A model generated the notes under the pieces. That model was not told where the DNA came from. It saw only the letters and a program-made list of their open reading frames with translations, and did not search any database. A program made the position numbers and the translations under genes. From NCBI GenBank assembly GCA_947465395.1, contig CANIAL010000005.1, positions 1-64,000 on the forward strand: DNA of 64,000 nt, written 5' to 3'. Source of the DNA: Alphaproteobacteria bacterium. Its GTDB lineage: Bacteria > Pseudomonadota > Alphaproteobacteria > Micropepsales > Micropepsaceae. Positions 26,057-35,233 of the stretch are shown one piece after another; within the stretch, counting starts at the first letter, position 1, and each line of letters begins with the position of its first letter.

Positions 26057-27105
26057 CCGCGCGCTGCGGTTATATTTGCGAAGCCATCGCGCGCCATGCA
26101 GTCCAGCAAGTCGCGCTTGATGCGGGTGATCAATCCCGGCCCCTGAAACGCCAGCGCCGTGTAAAGCTGCACCAGGGATGCGCCGGCGCGGATTTTCGCG
26201 TAAGCCTCCGCCCCGCTGGAAACCCCGCCCACGCCGATCAGGACCATGCTTGCGGGCAAGCACGCCCGCATCTGGCGCAGGATTTCCGTGGAAGGCGCGA
26301 ACAACGGCGCGCCGGAAAGCCCGCCTGTTTCATTTGCGTGTGTACTTTTGAGGTCCGGTCTTGTGACGGTGGTGTTGGAGACGATCAGGCCTTCGATGCC
26401 GCTGGCGATGGCGACGGACGCGATGTCATCCAGCGCCGCGCCGTCCAGATCGGGCGCGATCTTGACCAGAAGAGGAATGTGTTTGCCCTTTGCCCGCGCT
26501 TCCGCCAGCACGGCCAAGAGTCGTGCCAGTTCGTCCTTGCCCTGCAAGCCGCGCAGGCCCGGCGTGTTGGGGGATGAGATATTCACCGTCACATAATCAG
26601 CCAGCGGCGCCAGCGCCTCGAAGCACAGGCGATAATCACTGATGCGGTCTTCGCTGTCCTTGTTGGCGCCGATATTGATGCCCACAATGCCGTGGCCCTT
26701 GCGCCGCGCCAGATTGGCGGCGGCAACCGTCATGCCGCCATTGTTGAAACCCATGCGGTTGATGACCGCGCGGTCTTCGCCCAGGCGGAACAGGCGCGGT
26801 TGCGGATTGCCCGCTTGGGCACGCGGCGTGACGGTGCCGCATTCCACGAAACCAAAGCCCATTTTGCCGAACGCGTCCGGCACGGCGGCATTCTTGTCGA
26901 AGCCCGCCGCCAGCCCCAGCGGATTGGGAAAGGACAGGCCCAGCACATTCACCGCCAGCCGCGAATCGTCGGGTGCCGCGGCAGGCAGCAGGGAAGCGGC
27001 GGCGCGCGACAAGGCCAAGGTGGCATTGTGGGCTGCTTCCGGCGGCAATTGCCGCAAGGCCCAGGCCGCCCCGTTCATCGTCCAATCCGGCAGAAATCCC
27101 GCCAA
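26053..27105 (-). CDS. pyrD: dihydroorotate dehydrogenase (quinone), class 2
   Basis: This membrane-associated flavoenzyme of about 350 residues oxidises dihydroorotate to orotate in pyrimidine synthesis and passes electrons to quinone. Diagnostic segments are NPLGLAAGFDKNA, FVECGTVTPRAQAGNPQPRLFR, NRMGFNN, NISSPNTPGLRGLQ (with the class 2 catalytic Ser), KIAPDL, SNTTVTRP and GVGGVSSG. TTG 27105 is preferred because GGGAGAGGG lies six bases before it; TTG 27123 and ATG 27078 are alternatives. The stop shares the bases TTAA (26053-26056) with that of the convergent channel gene. Confidence 0.93.
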   Translation of the reverse strand: MAGFLPDWTMNGAAWALRQLPPEAAHNATLALSRAAASLLPAAAPDDSRLAVNVLGLSFPNPLGLAAGFDKNAAVPDAFGKMGFGFVECGTVTPRAQAGNPQPRLFRLGEDRAVINRMGFNNGGMTVAAANLARRKGHGIVGINIGANKDSEDRISDYRLCFEALAPLADYVTVNISSPNTPGLRGLQGKDELARLLAVLAEARAKGKHIPLLVKIAPDLDGAALDDIASVAIASGIEGLIVSNTTVTRPDLKSTHANETGGLSGAPLFAPSTEILRQMRACLPASMVLIGVGGVSSGAEAYAKIRAGASLVQLYTALAFQGPGLITRIKRDLLDCMARDGFANITAARG

Positions 27106-27177
27106 TTTTCGCCCTCTCCCCAACCGGAGGCTTCAAGGCCCCCGCAAATACCCTCTAGACGGGCAGTCATCGCTCCG

Positions 27178-27193
27178 ATATATAGGAATATAT
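27178..27193. promoter_or_regulatory. AT-rich inverted repeat between pyrD and repressor gene
   Basis: ATATAT-AGGA-ATATAT is a perfect inverted repeat in the spacer of the divergent pyrD and S24-repressor genes, 40-55 bp before the repressor start. Its AT content stands out. It could be an operator for the repressor or just the promoter core. Confidence 0.4.
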
Positions 27194-27232
27194 TACCACT
27201 TTCGGATTGATTTCTTATAGTTAACGCCGCCG

Positions 27233-27865
27233 ATGCTCACTCACCTTCAAATTTGGCGCGCCCTGGACGCGCTGGCTGCGCGCCACGGGATGTCGCCGTC
27301 GGGGCTGGCCAAGCTTGCCGGTCTGGACCCCACCACCTTTAACAAAAGCAAGCGCGGTACCGCCAATGGAAAGCTGCGCTGGCCGTCCACCGAAAGCCTG
27401 GCCAAGGTCCTGGCAGCGACGGGCGCCACCTTGGATGATTTCGTGGCGCTGGTGGCCGAAGGCGGGCGCACATCGCGGGCGCGGCTGGTGCCCCTGATCG
27501 GCATGGCCCAGGCGGGCGCCGCCGGCTTCTTCGATGATGCCGGTTTTCCGGTCGGATCCGGTTGGGAGGAAATCGCCTTCCCCGAACTTTCGGACGAACA
27601 TGCCTATGCGCTGGAGATCACCGGCGAATCCATGATGCCGGTCTATCGCGACGGCGACCGCATTTTGGTGTCGCCATCCGGCAACCTGCGCCGCGGCGAC
27701 CGGGTGGTGGTGAAGACCCATGCGGGCGAAGTGATGGCCAAGCAGCTTGGCCGCATGACCGCCCAGCGCATCGAACTGAAAAGTTTCAATCCCGCGTTTG
27801 AAGATAGAAGTTTTGCGCTGAATGAAGTGGCGTTCGTGCACCGGATTTTGTGGGCTAGCCAGTAA
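27233..27865 (+). CDS. HTH repressor with S24 (LexA/CI-like) peptidase domain
   Basis: This 210-residue regulator has an N-terminal helix-turn-helix (about 18-70, LAKLAGLDPTTFNKSKRG) and a C-terminal S24 domain. The catalytic Ser133 is in ITGESMMPVY and the Lys in GEVMAK (170). GNLRRGDRVVV is the usual linker strand. An Ala-Gly bond in AQAGAAGFFD (about residue 94) is the likely self-cleavage site. Proteins of this class respond to DNA damage or stress by autoproteolysis. It is not LexA by HTH type. No prophage genes are adjacent, so it is probably a chromosomal regulator. Confidence 0.87.
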   Translation: MLTHLQIWRALDALAARHGMSPSGLAKLAGLDPTTFNKSKRGTANGKLRWPSTESLAKVLAATGATLDDFVALVAEGGRTSRARLVPLIGMAQAGAAGFFDDAGFPVGSGWEEIAFPELSDEHAYALEITGESMMPVYRDGDRILVSPSGNLRRGDRVVVKTHAGEVMAKQLGRMTAQRIELKSFNPAFEDRSFALNEVAFVHRILWASQ

Positions 27866-28639
27866 CTAATCAGGATAACCTTGATAATCGTGAACCAGGG
27901 CTTCCAGCGCATCTGAATTATTTTTCTTGAACACCGTCAGCAATTCCTGGGCATGGCCCTGGATGAATTTCTCGTACGCCGTGCGCGGCGCGGCATGGAT
28001 GGCCGCTTCCAGGTGGCTTTCGATGCGGGTGGGATAGCGGCGGGGCGCGAAGCCCGCCAGCGCCAGCCCGATCTGGAAACGCACCGCCACATTGTCGGGC
28101 GCCGCTTTTGCTGCCTTCTCGAACAAGGCCAGCCCGGCGCCCTCGCTGGCGCCATACAGCCACTTGCCCAGATGCTGGCCACCCGCGCGCACGATCTCGA
28201 TATTCCAGCCGCCCAGCGCCGCCAGCGCATAGGCATTGTCCGGCTCGGCCTTCAGGGCCGCATCCAGCTCGGCCTTGGCCTTGCCGGGATCATCCTCCAG
28301 CCGCGCCCGCACCAGCCCGACAATGCGCGCTTCGTATCCCAGCGCCGTCGCCAGCCAGACATGCGCATCGGCCTGCGCGGCATCGGCGGCGATGGATCCT
28401 CTGGCGAAATCCTCCGCCCGCTTAAGGCATTCCAGGCAGGGCTTGGCGCGCATCATGGCGTCGGCAAGTGCGGCGCGGGCGGCAATGGCCAGTCCCGAGG
28501 CGCTGTTCGAAGTCTCGCCAAAACGCATGGCTTCGTCATAGCGCCCGCTGGCATAAAGCTGGTACACGCCGTCATTGACCGGGTTTGCCGCCAACACCGG
28601 CGTTGCCACAAGCAGCATTGCCAGAACCGCGCGCTTCAT
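27866..28639 (-). CDS. exported TPR-repeat protein
   Basis: This 257-residue protein has a Sec signal peptide (MKRAVLAMLLVATPVLA) and helical repeats of TPR type, seen best in AKAELDAALKAEPDNAYALAALGGW and ALFEKAAKAAPDNVAVRFQIGLALAGF. It should be periplasmic. CLECL (residues 68-72) might form a disulfide. Its start overlaps the lysS stop by 4 bp, so it is the second gene of that transcript. It abuts the convergent repressor stop with no gap. Function unknown. Confidence 0.8.
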   Translation of the reverse strand: MKRAVLAMLLVATPVLAANPVNDGVYQLYASGRYDEAMRFGETSNSASGLAIAARAALADAMMRAKPCLECLKRAEDFARGSIAADAAQADAHVWLATALGYEARIVGLVRARLEDDPGKAKAELDAALKAEPDNAYALAALGGWNIEIVRAGGQHLGKWLYGASEGAGLALFEKAAKAAPDNVAVRFQIGLALAGFAPRRYPTRIESHLEAAIHAAPRTAYEKFIQGHAQELLTVFKKNNSDALEALVHDYQGYPD

Positions 28640-30246
28640 CCCGCCACTTTCAAAAAGTCACCCGCAAGCGCCTTGCGGATCATGGCCGCGGTGGCGGCGC
28701 AGCCGAACAATGCGGCAAAGGAACCAAAGCGCGGCCCCTGCGCCTGTCCCAGCAGCACTTCGTACAGCGCACCGAACCAGCTTCGCAGCGGTTCGAAACC
28801 GTGCGCCTTGCCCACTTCGTAAACGACATTCTGGATCGCCGCGCCGTCGCGGGAATCGCCCATGGCTTCCAGTTGCGTGGCAAGGTCTTCCAGCGCGGCG
28901 CGTTCCTTGTCGCTGGCGGCGCGGTAGGTCTTGGCCGGCTTCACAAAGTCTTCGTAGTAACGCAGCGCAAAACCCACCAGCTTTTCCAGGCCCGGATTTT
29001 TCTCGGGCGAAGCCTCGGGCGCAAAGCGGCGGATATAACCCCACAGCACATCGCGGTTGTGCGCGCCTGATGCGCTGACCAAATTCAGCAGCAGCGCGAA
29101 ACTGACCGGATAAGACTCGACCGGCGGCGCACCCGCATGGATGTGCCAGGCCGGGTTATCCAGCCGCGCGCCCGCTTCCTGGTCCGCGTGATAGGAATCC
29201 AGGAAGGCGATGTACTCGTCCACCGCCTTTGGGATCACGTCAAAGAACAGCCGCTTGGCGCTTTTGGGCTTCTGGTACATGAACAGCGCAATACTTTCGT
29301 CCGGCCCATAGGCCAGCCATTCAGCCACCGACAGGCCATTGCCCTTGGATTTGGAAATGCGCTGTGCGTCTTCGGCCAGGAAGAGTTCATAGGTCAGCGT
29401 CTGGGGTGGCACGCCGCCCAGCGCGGTCACGATCTGGGTGGACAGTTCCACCGACGAGATCAGATCCTTGCCCGACATTTCATAATCCACGCCCAGCGCC
29501 AGCCAGCGCATGGCCCAGTCCACCTTCCACTGGCATTTCACATGCCCGCTCGTGACCGGCAATTCCGTTTTCTTTCCTTCATCCTCAAAGATGATGGTGC
29601 CCGCCTTCTTGTTCCATTCCAGAACCGGCACCTGAAGCACCTGGCCGCTGACGGGCGAGATGGGCAGGAAGGGCGAATATGTTGCGCGGCGCTCCGGCCC
29701 CAGGGTGGGCAGCACGATGTCGCGCACGGCTTCGTAATTTTCCAGCACCTGCAAAAGCGCGGCATCGAAACGCCCCGCCTTGTAGCAATCGGTGGACGAC
29801 AGGAACTCATATTCAAAACCGAAACGGTCCAGAAAGGCGCGCAGCCGCGCATTGTTGTGCGCACCGTAGCTGTCATGGGTGCCAAAGGGATCAGGCACCG
29901 AGGTCAGCGGCTTGCCCAGATTGGCGGCCAGGATTTCGGGGTTGGGGACATTGCCCGGCACTTTGCGAAGCCCGTCCATGTCGTCGGAAAAGGCGATCAG
30001 CCGGGTCGGGATATCCGACATGGTGGCAAAGGCCCGGCGCACCCAGCTTGTGCGCGCCACTTCCCCGAATGTGCCGATATGGGGCAGGCCCGAGGGACCA
30101 TAACCGGTCTCGAAAATCACTTCCGCGGGAGTTTTGCCCCTGGCTTTCAGAAGGTCCAGTCGGGCCAATAGCTTGCGGGCTTCCTCGAACGGCCATGACC
30201 GTGCGGCAAGCGCCTGTTCTCTCTGCTCTTTCAGGGGGAAATTCAT
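28636..30246 (-). CDS. lysS: lysyl-tRNA synthetase, class I
   Basis: This 536-residue enzyme charges tRNA-Lys. It is the class I (archaeal-type, LysK) form: HIGH-like PHIGT in GYGPSGLPHIGTFGE, and KMSKS-like RISKSKGNGLS, with no class II motifs. Class I LysRS replaces the class II enzyme in many alphaproteobacteria and spirochaetes. The TPR gene overlaps its 3' end. It is divergent from the kinase at 30317 with a 70-bp spacer. Confidence 0.95.
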   Translation of the reverse strand: MNFPLKEQREQALAARSWPFEEARKLLARLDLLKARGKTPAEVIFETGYGPSGLPHIGTFGEVARTSWVRRAFATMSDIPTRLIAFSDDMDGLRKVPGNVPNPEILAANLGKPLTSVPDPFGTHDSYGAHNNARLRAFLDRFGFEYEFLSSTDCYKAGRFDAALLQVLENYEAVRDIVLPTLGPERRATYSPFLPISPVSGQVLQVPVLEWNKKAGTIIFEDEGKKTELPVTSGHVKCQWKVDWAMRWLALGVDYEMSGKDLISSVELSTQIVTALGGVPPQTLTYELFLAEDAQRISKSKGNGLSVAEWLAYGPDESIALFMYQKPKSAKRLFFDVIPKAVDEYIAFLDSYHADQEAGARLDNPAWHIHAGAPPVESYPVSFALLLNLVSASGAHNRDVLWGYIRRFAPEASPEKNPGLEKLVGFALRYYEDFVKPAKTYRAASDKERAALEDLATQLEAMGDSRDGAAIQNVVYEVGKAHGFEPLRSWFGALYEVLLGQAQGPRFGSFAALFGCAATAAMIRKALAGDFLKVAG

Positions 30247-30316
30247 GCTTTTTTAAGGCTGCTCTTAAGCGTTTTGAAAGGGCGCAAAAGCTAGGCTTTG
30301 GCAGGGGATAGCGTCA

Positions 30317-32470
30317 ATGACCGTCACGCCCACAGCCAAATTTGGGGCCAGGATCGAGGCACCCAGCGACGAAGACCGGCAGGTATTTGCCGGCCGCATT
30401 GACGTGCTCTATGCGCTGGGCCGCCATTACCTCTCGCTTCCCTTTGCGGTTCTTTGCGTTCCCGCCACGCTTCTGGCGGGCAATACGCTGGGGCTTTTGC
30501 CCGTCACGCCGCTATTGCTGCAGCTGGTGGTGGTGATCGCCTCCGAGCAGCTGACCAGCGCCTATCGCAACCGTCCGCTGGACAGCGACCCCATGTTTTG
30601 GGCGCGCCGCTTCACGGTGATGTCGGCGCTGGCCGGCGCCACCTGGGGCCTGGGCGCGGTCTTCTGGTTTGGCTGGGGCTCCTTCCCGGCACAGGCTTAC
30701 CTGGCGCTGGCCTTCCTGGGCATGACCGCCACCGAATTCATCGCGCGCTCCGCCTTCCGTCCCGCCTATGTGGCGCACACCGTCTGTGCGCTGGGGCCGC
30801 TGGTGGTGCTGCTGCTGATCCAGGGCGGACTTTATCCCACCATGACCGCCGTGCTGGTGGCGTTTTTCGGCGCCGTGCTGGTCAGCTATTGCCGTGGCAT
30901 GGGCCGCCTTATTGACGAAAGCCTGCACTTGCGCAACGAAAACGCCGACCTGGTGGTGCGCCTGTCGCGCGAAAAGGGCGAGGCCATCACCGCCCGCGAC
31001 AGCGCCCAGGCTTCCGCCGTCGCCAAATCGGCCTTCATCGCCAATATCTCCCACGAATTGCGCACCCCCATGAACGCGCTGCTGGGCATGGCGCAGCTGC
31101 TGGAAAGCGCCGGCCTGCCCAAGCAGCAGGCGGACCATGTGAAAGTGATGCTGGAAGCGGGCCGCGGCTTGCAAACGCTTTTGGATGACGTGATCGCGCT
31201 TTCCCGCGACGATACCGAACAGCTGGAAGATGAGGATTGCGATCCCGTCCAGACCGCCCGCGCCGTCAGCCGTTTGTTGCAGCCGCGCGCCTGGGAAAAG
31301 CATCTGCGCCTCACTCTCACGGCCGCCGCCGGATTGCCGCGCGTCGCCGCCGATCCCCGCCGCGTGCGCCAGGCGCTGCTGAAGTTGGCGGACAATGCGC
31401 TGAAATTCACCGATCACGGCATGGTGGACATCCGACTGGAAGAAACCACCGACAAGAACGGCCAGGCCATGGTGCGCTTCTGTGTCTGCGACACCGGCCA
31501 TGGCGTGGGCGAGGAAGCCGCGGCCATGCTGTTCAAGCCCTTCTCGCCGGGCGATTCCTCTTACACCCGCAAGCAGCAGGGCGCGGGCCTGGGCCTGGCA
31601 GTGTCAAAACGCATCGTGGAACAGGCTGGCGGCGAAATCGGCTTTGAATCCGCCGAAGGCGACGGCGCCAATTTCTGGTTCACCCTGCCCGTCTCGGGCC
31701 AGGCGGGCGCGGCCTTTACCGGGGCCGCCGCCGAAGCGCCCATGACGGCGCCGCATGGCAAATCCTTCCTGGTCTTCATTCCCGCGCCCGGCATCGGCGC
31801 CGCCATTTCCAACATGCTGGAGCCTTTCGGCAACAAGGTCAGCATTGTCACCAACGCCGCCGAGGCCGCCGCGCGCGCAGGCCGTGAAAGCTTTGACGCC
31901 CTGATCGCAGGCGCGGGCGAAACAGACCTTCTGGCCGCCTCCCCCGGCGTGCGCGCGCCCATCCTGGCCGTACTGATGCGCGGTGAACGCGCGCCCGACG
32001 GCACCGACAATGCCCTGCGCTGGCCAGTCAGTGGCGACGCGCTGTATCGCGCGCTGGACCAGATCTGCGTCATGACCATCGAAGCCAGCAATGACGGCGA
32101 GACCCATGCCCAGCTTCCCGCCGCCATTGACGCGGTGGCCTTCAGCACGCTTGAGAAGTCCGTGGGCCTGAAGACCCTGGTGGAAATATTGCAATGTTAC
32201 GTGGTGACGGCGGAGGAGTTGACCAACGGCCTGGCTGCCGCCTGCGCCGAGGAAAAATGGGACGAGGCCGGCCGCCTGGCCCAGGATATCGTGGGCGCCG
32301 CGGGCGGCCTTGGCCTTGCCGCCATGACCCAGGCCGCGCGCCATTTCGCACAGAAGACCCGCGAGGGCGAAGACGGCCATGCGTTGCGCAACGCCGCCCA
32401 GATCGTGGTGGGCGAGCATATCCGCGCCCGGCGCGCCCTTTCCAAGCTTTACCCGGACATGGCTCGCTAG
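30317..32470 (+). CDS. membrane histidine kinase with degenerate receiver and Hpt domains
   Basis: This 717-residue protein has about six TM segments (about 35-200), a short coiled linker, then HisKA with phospho-His246 in ANISHELRTPMNALLGMAQ and an intact ATPase domain (DNALKFTDHGMV, DTGHGVGEEAA, QGAGLGLAVSKRI). A receiver-like domain follows (about 482-590), but the phosphoacceptor Asp position reads G532 (FDALIAGAG). A C-terminal Hpt-like domain (about 620-717) has LAQDIVGAAGGLG, where Q656 replaces the phosphorylatable His. Both relay modules therefore look inactive as phosphoacceptors. The helicase gene starts 17 bp downstream. Confidence 0.88.
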   Translation: MTVTPTAKFGARIEAPSDEDRQVFAGRIDVLYALGRHYLSLPFAVLCVPATLLAGNTLGLLPVTPLLLQLVVVIASEQLTSAYRNRPLDSDPMFWARRFTVMSALAGATWGLGAVFWFGWGSFPAQAYLALAFLGMTATEFIARSAFRPAYVAHTVCALGPLVVLLLIQGGLYPTMTAVLVAFFGAVLVSYCRGMGRLIDESLHLRNENADLVVRLSREKGEAITARDSAQASAVAKSAFIANISHELRTPMNALLGMAQLLESAGLPKQQADHVKVMLEAGRGLQTLLDDVIALSRDDTEQLEDEDCDPVQTARAVSRLLQPRAWEKHLRLTLTAAAGLPRVAADPRRVRQALLKLADNALKFTDHGMVDIRLEETTDKNGQAMVRFCVCDTGHGVGEEAAAMLFKPFSPGDSSYTRKQQGAGLGLAVSKRIVEQAGGEIGFESAEGDGANFWFTLPVSGQAGAAFTGAAAEAPMTAPHGKSFLVFIPAPGIGAAISNMLEPFGNKVSIVTNAAEAAARAGRESFDALIAGAGETDLLAASPGVRAPILAVLMRGERAPDGTDNALRWPVSGDALYRALDQICVMTIEASNDGETHAQLPAAIDAVAFSTLEKSVGLKTLVEILQCYVVTAEELTNGLAAACAEEKWDEAGRLAQDIVGAAGGLGLAAMTQAARHFAQKTREGEDGHALRNAAQIVVGEHIRARRALSKLYPDMAR

Positions 32471-32487
32471 AATCCTCATAATAGGGG

Positions 32488-35202
32488 ATGCCTTTCGACT
32501 CACTTGATCAGCTTGTCGCGCTGGTGCCTGCGCCGCCCGGCGCGGCCGCCCATCGCCCCGGCAAGACTGCACGCATCGGGCAAACCGAAGCGCGCAATCT
32601 TTTCCAGGGCGGCAATGTGCTGGTGGCCCATGCCGTTTTCGTGGCGGGACGGTTGAAGGCAGCGCCCACGCCGCTGTTCGACGTGCTGGAACTGTTCGCT
32701 TTTGCCCGGCCCGGCCAGCCTTTCGTGCCCAGCCCGCTGGGCTTGGCGCGGATATTGGGTCTGGGATTTCCAAAGACGCCGGAAGAAGCCGCCGAGGCGC
32801 TGCATCCGATTGCGCGCGCGCTTCTGGAAGAACTGGCGGCGCTACCGCAAGCAGCGCGGGAAAACCTGGCGCCGCTGGTAGCCACCATGGGCCGATCCGG
32901 CTGGCGCTGGGCGCCGCTGCTTCAGGAGGTGATGGGTGAGACGCCGCATGGTTCGCCGCTGGCGGGCATGGAAGCCTGGCGGACGCTGCCGCAATGGGAA
33001 GACGAGGTTCCGGTGGGCACGCCGGGATCGCAGGGCGTGGAAGCCGCCGAAGCCGAGGCGCGGCTGACGCGGCTGGTGGGAACGCCGCGCCCGGAACAAG
33101 CAGCCTATAGCGCGGCGGCAGCATATGCCTTCGGTCCGCGTAACGAGGCAGGTGCGCCCAAGATCGCGTTGGTGGAAGCAGGCACCGGCACCGGCAAGAC
33201 CTTGGGATACCTCGCGCCCGCATCCTTGTGGGCCGAGAAGAATGGCCCCGGTCTGTGGATTTCCACCTACACCCGCAATCTTCAGCGCCAGATCGTGCAG
33301 GAGATTGCCCATCTTTATCCCGATCCGGTCGAGCGGGCGGAAAAAGCGGTGGTACGCAAGGGCCGGGAAAATTACCTCTGCCTTTTGAATTTCGAGGAAG
33401 CGGCGCGGCGCACCGCGCTGGCGCCGGGGCCACGCGCCGTGGCGCTGGGACTGATCGCGCGCTGGATCGGCTCAAACACCGACGGCGATATTTCCGGCGC
33501 GGGCTTTCCCGCATTCCTGGCCGCCAGCATGCCCTTGGGCGAAGTCACCGACCGGCGCGGCGAATGCATCTATGCCGCCTGTCCCCATTACCGGCTCTGT
33601 TTCATCGAGCGCGCCATCCGCCGCGCCCGCCATGCCCCCATCGTGATCGCCAACCATGCGCTGGTGATCGCCCAGGCCGCCAGCGACTGGCTGGCCACGG
33701 ACCAGACCACCGACACGCCGCCGGAAAAGCGGCTGCGCTATGTTTTCGATGAAGGCCATCATCTGTTCGACGCCGCCGACAGCGGTTTTGCGGCGCTTTT
33801 GTCAGGCCGCGAGATGGCCGACATGCGCCGCTGGATACGGGGACCGGAGGCACGCGCCCGCACCCGCATGCGGGGGCTTGAGGAACGGCTGAAGGATCTG
33901 GTGGCCGATGACGAACAGGCGCAAGGCGCGCTGGAAGACGCGGTGCAGGCGGCGGGGCAGCTGGCCGGCGAAGGCTGGACGCAGCGGGTGACCGGCGCGG
34001 CGGCGCGCGGCGCGGGCGAAATCTTCCTGTCGGAAATCTACCGCCATGTGCGCGCCCGCAGCGCCGATGCGGATGCGTTCTACACCCTGGAAGCAGAACC
34101 CTATCCGCTGGGCGATGAGACATTGCAGGCCGCCATCGAATTGTCGCGGGCGCTGAAGCGCATCATCGCGCCCCTGCAGCAACTGGCCAAATTGCTGCGC
34201 CAGAAAATGGACGACAAGACCGCCACCTTGGAGCCTTACACCAAGGCGCGGCTGGAAGCGGCGGCGCGCGGGCTGGATCGCCGGGCCAAGCTGGTGCTGC
34301 CGGCCTGGATTTCCATGCTGGAGAGTTTGCAGACCGGCGAGATCAGTGCCGACTTCACAGACTGGTTCGAGATCACGCGGGAGGACGGACGCGACGGCGA
34401 TGTGGGGTTCGAGCGCCATTGGGTGGATCCCACCGTGCCGCTGGCCGCCGAAATCCTGGAGCCTGCGCATGGCGCGCTGATCACATCGGCAACCCTTCGC
34501 GATGCCGGCGCGGAAGGTCCCGACTGGACCAGCGCGGAGGCGCGTACCGGCGCACTTCACCTGGCGCAGCCGCCGCGCCGCGCCAATTTTGAATCGCCCT
34601 TCCATTACGAAGACCAGGCCCGCATCTTCATCGTGAAGGACGTGGTGCGGCGTGATCCCGCGTCGCTGGCCGCCGCCATGCGCGAACTGTTCCTGGCGTC
34701 CGGCGGCGGCGCGCTAGGACTGTTCACCGCCGTGCGCGCGCTGCGCGACACGGAAGCGCGCATCGCACAGCCGCTGGCCGATGCCGGGCTGTCGCTTTAC
34801 GCCCAGCATGTGGACCGGCTGGACACGGGCGCGCTGGTGGATCTGTTCCGGGCCGAGGAGAATGCCTGTCTTCTTGGCACCGATGCCTTGCGCGATGGCG
34901 TGGATGTGCCGGGGCGATCCCTGCGCCTGGTGGTGTTCGACAAACTGCCCTGGCCCAAGCCCACGATTTTGCACAAGGCGCGGCGCGCGCGTTTCGGCAA
35001 GGGCTATGACGATCTTCTGACCCGCTTCCGGCTTAAGCAGGCTTTCGGGCGGCTGATCCGGGGGCCTGAGGACAAGGGCTGTTTCGTGATCCTGGAAGGG
35101 GCCACGCCCAGCCGCCTGCTGGCGGCCTTCCCGCCAAAGGCGCCCGTCAAACGCTGCGGATTGGCCGAAGCGATTGGGGATATAAAGGACTTCCTGGGGT
35201 GA
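32488..35202 (+). CDS. Fe-S DNA helicase of the DinG/YoaA (XPD-like) family
   Basis: This 904-residue SF2 helicase has Walker A GTGTGKTLGYLAPA near residue 232 and the DEAH-type box FDEGHH near 422. A four-Cys Fe-S cluster set lies between them (NYLCLLNFEE, then CIYAACPHYRLC). C-terminal motifs include ALITSATLRD, LLGTDALRDGVDVPG and QAFGRLIRGPEDKG. The N-terminal 200 residues are an extra domain without a clear family. Such helicases unwind forked DNA, R-loops or damaged DNA in the 5'-3' direction. It probably shares a transcript with the upstream kinase. Confidence 0.9.
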   Translation: MPFDSLDQLVALVPAPPGAAAHRPGKTARIGQTEARNLFQGGNVLVAHAVFVAGRLKAAPTPLFDVLELFAFARPGQPFVPSPLGLARILGLGFPKTPEEAAEALHPIARALLEELAALPQAARENLAPLVATMGRSGWRWAPLLQEVMGETPHGSPLAGMEAWRTLPQWEDEVPVGTPGSQGVEAAEAEARLTRLVGTPRPEQAAYSAAAAYAFGPRNEAGAPKIALVEAGTGTGKTLGYLAPASLWAEKNGPGLWISTYTRNLQRQIVQEIAHLYPDPVERAEKAVVRKGRENYLCLLNFEEAARRTALAPGPRAVALGLIARWIGSNTDGDISGAGFPAFLAASMPLGEVTDRRGECIYAACPHYRLCFIERAIRRARHAPIVIANHALVIAQAASDWLATDQTTDTPPEKRLRYVFDEGHHLFDAADSGFAALLSGREMADMRRWIRGPEARARTRMRGLEERLKDLVADDEQAQGALEDAVQAAGQLAGEGWTQRVTGAAARGAGEIFLSEIYRHVRARSADADAFYTLEAEPYPLGDETLQAAIELSRALKRIIAPLQQLAKLLRQKMDDKTATLEPYTKARLEAAARGLDRRAKLVLPAWISMLESLQTGEISADFTDWFEITREDGRDGDVGFERHWVDPTVPLAAEILEPAHGALITSATLRDAGAEGPDWTSAEARTGALHLAQPPRRANFESPFHYEDQARIFIVKDVVRRDPASLAAAMRELFLASGGGALGLFTAVRALRDTEARIAQPLADAGLSLYAQHVDRLDTGALVDLFRAEENACLLGTDALRDGVDVPGRSLRLVVFDKLPWPKPTILHKARRARFGKGYDDLLTRFRLKQAFGRLIRGPEDKGCFVILEGATPSRLLAAFPPKAPVKRCGLAEAIGDIKDFLG

Positions 35203-35233
35203 CCTTGCCCGGCACCGCCCTTATAACTTCCCC

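Noticed and set aside
30253..30268. TTAA-N8-TTAA between lysS and the 30317 kinase gene
   Set aside because: The spacing is 8, not 7, so it is not listed as a CtrA box.
31604..33514. 636-codon minus-strand open frame over the kinase and helicase genes
   Set aside because: Composition is dominated by Pro, Arg, Ala and Ser, and both plus-strand genes have clear catalytic motifs.
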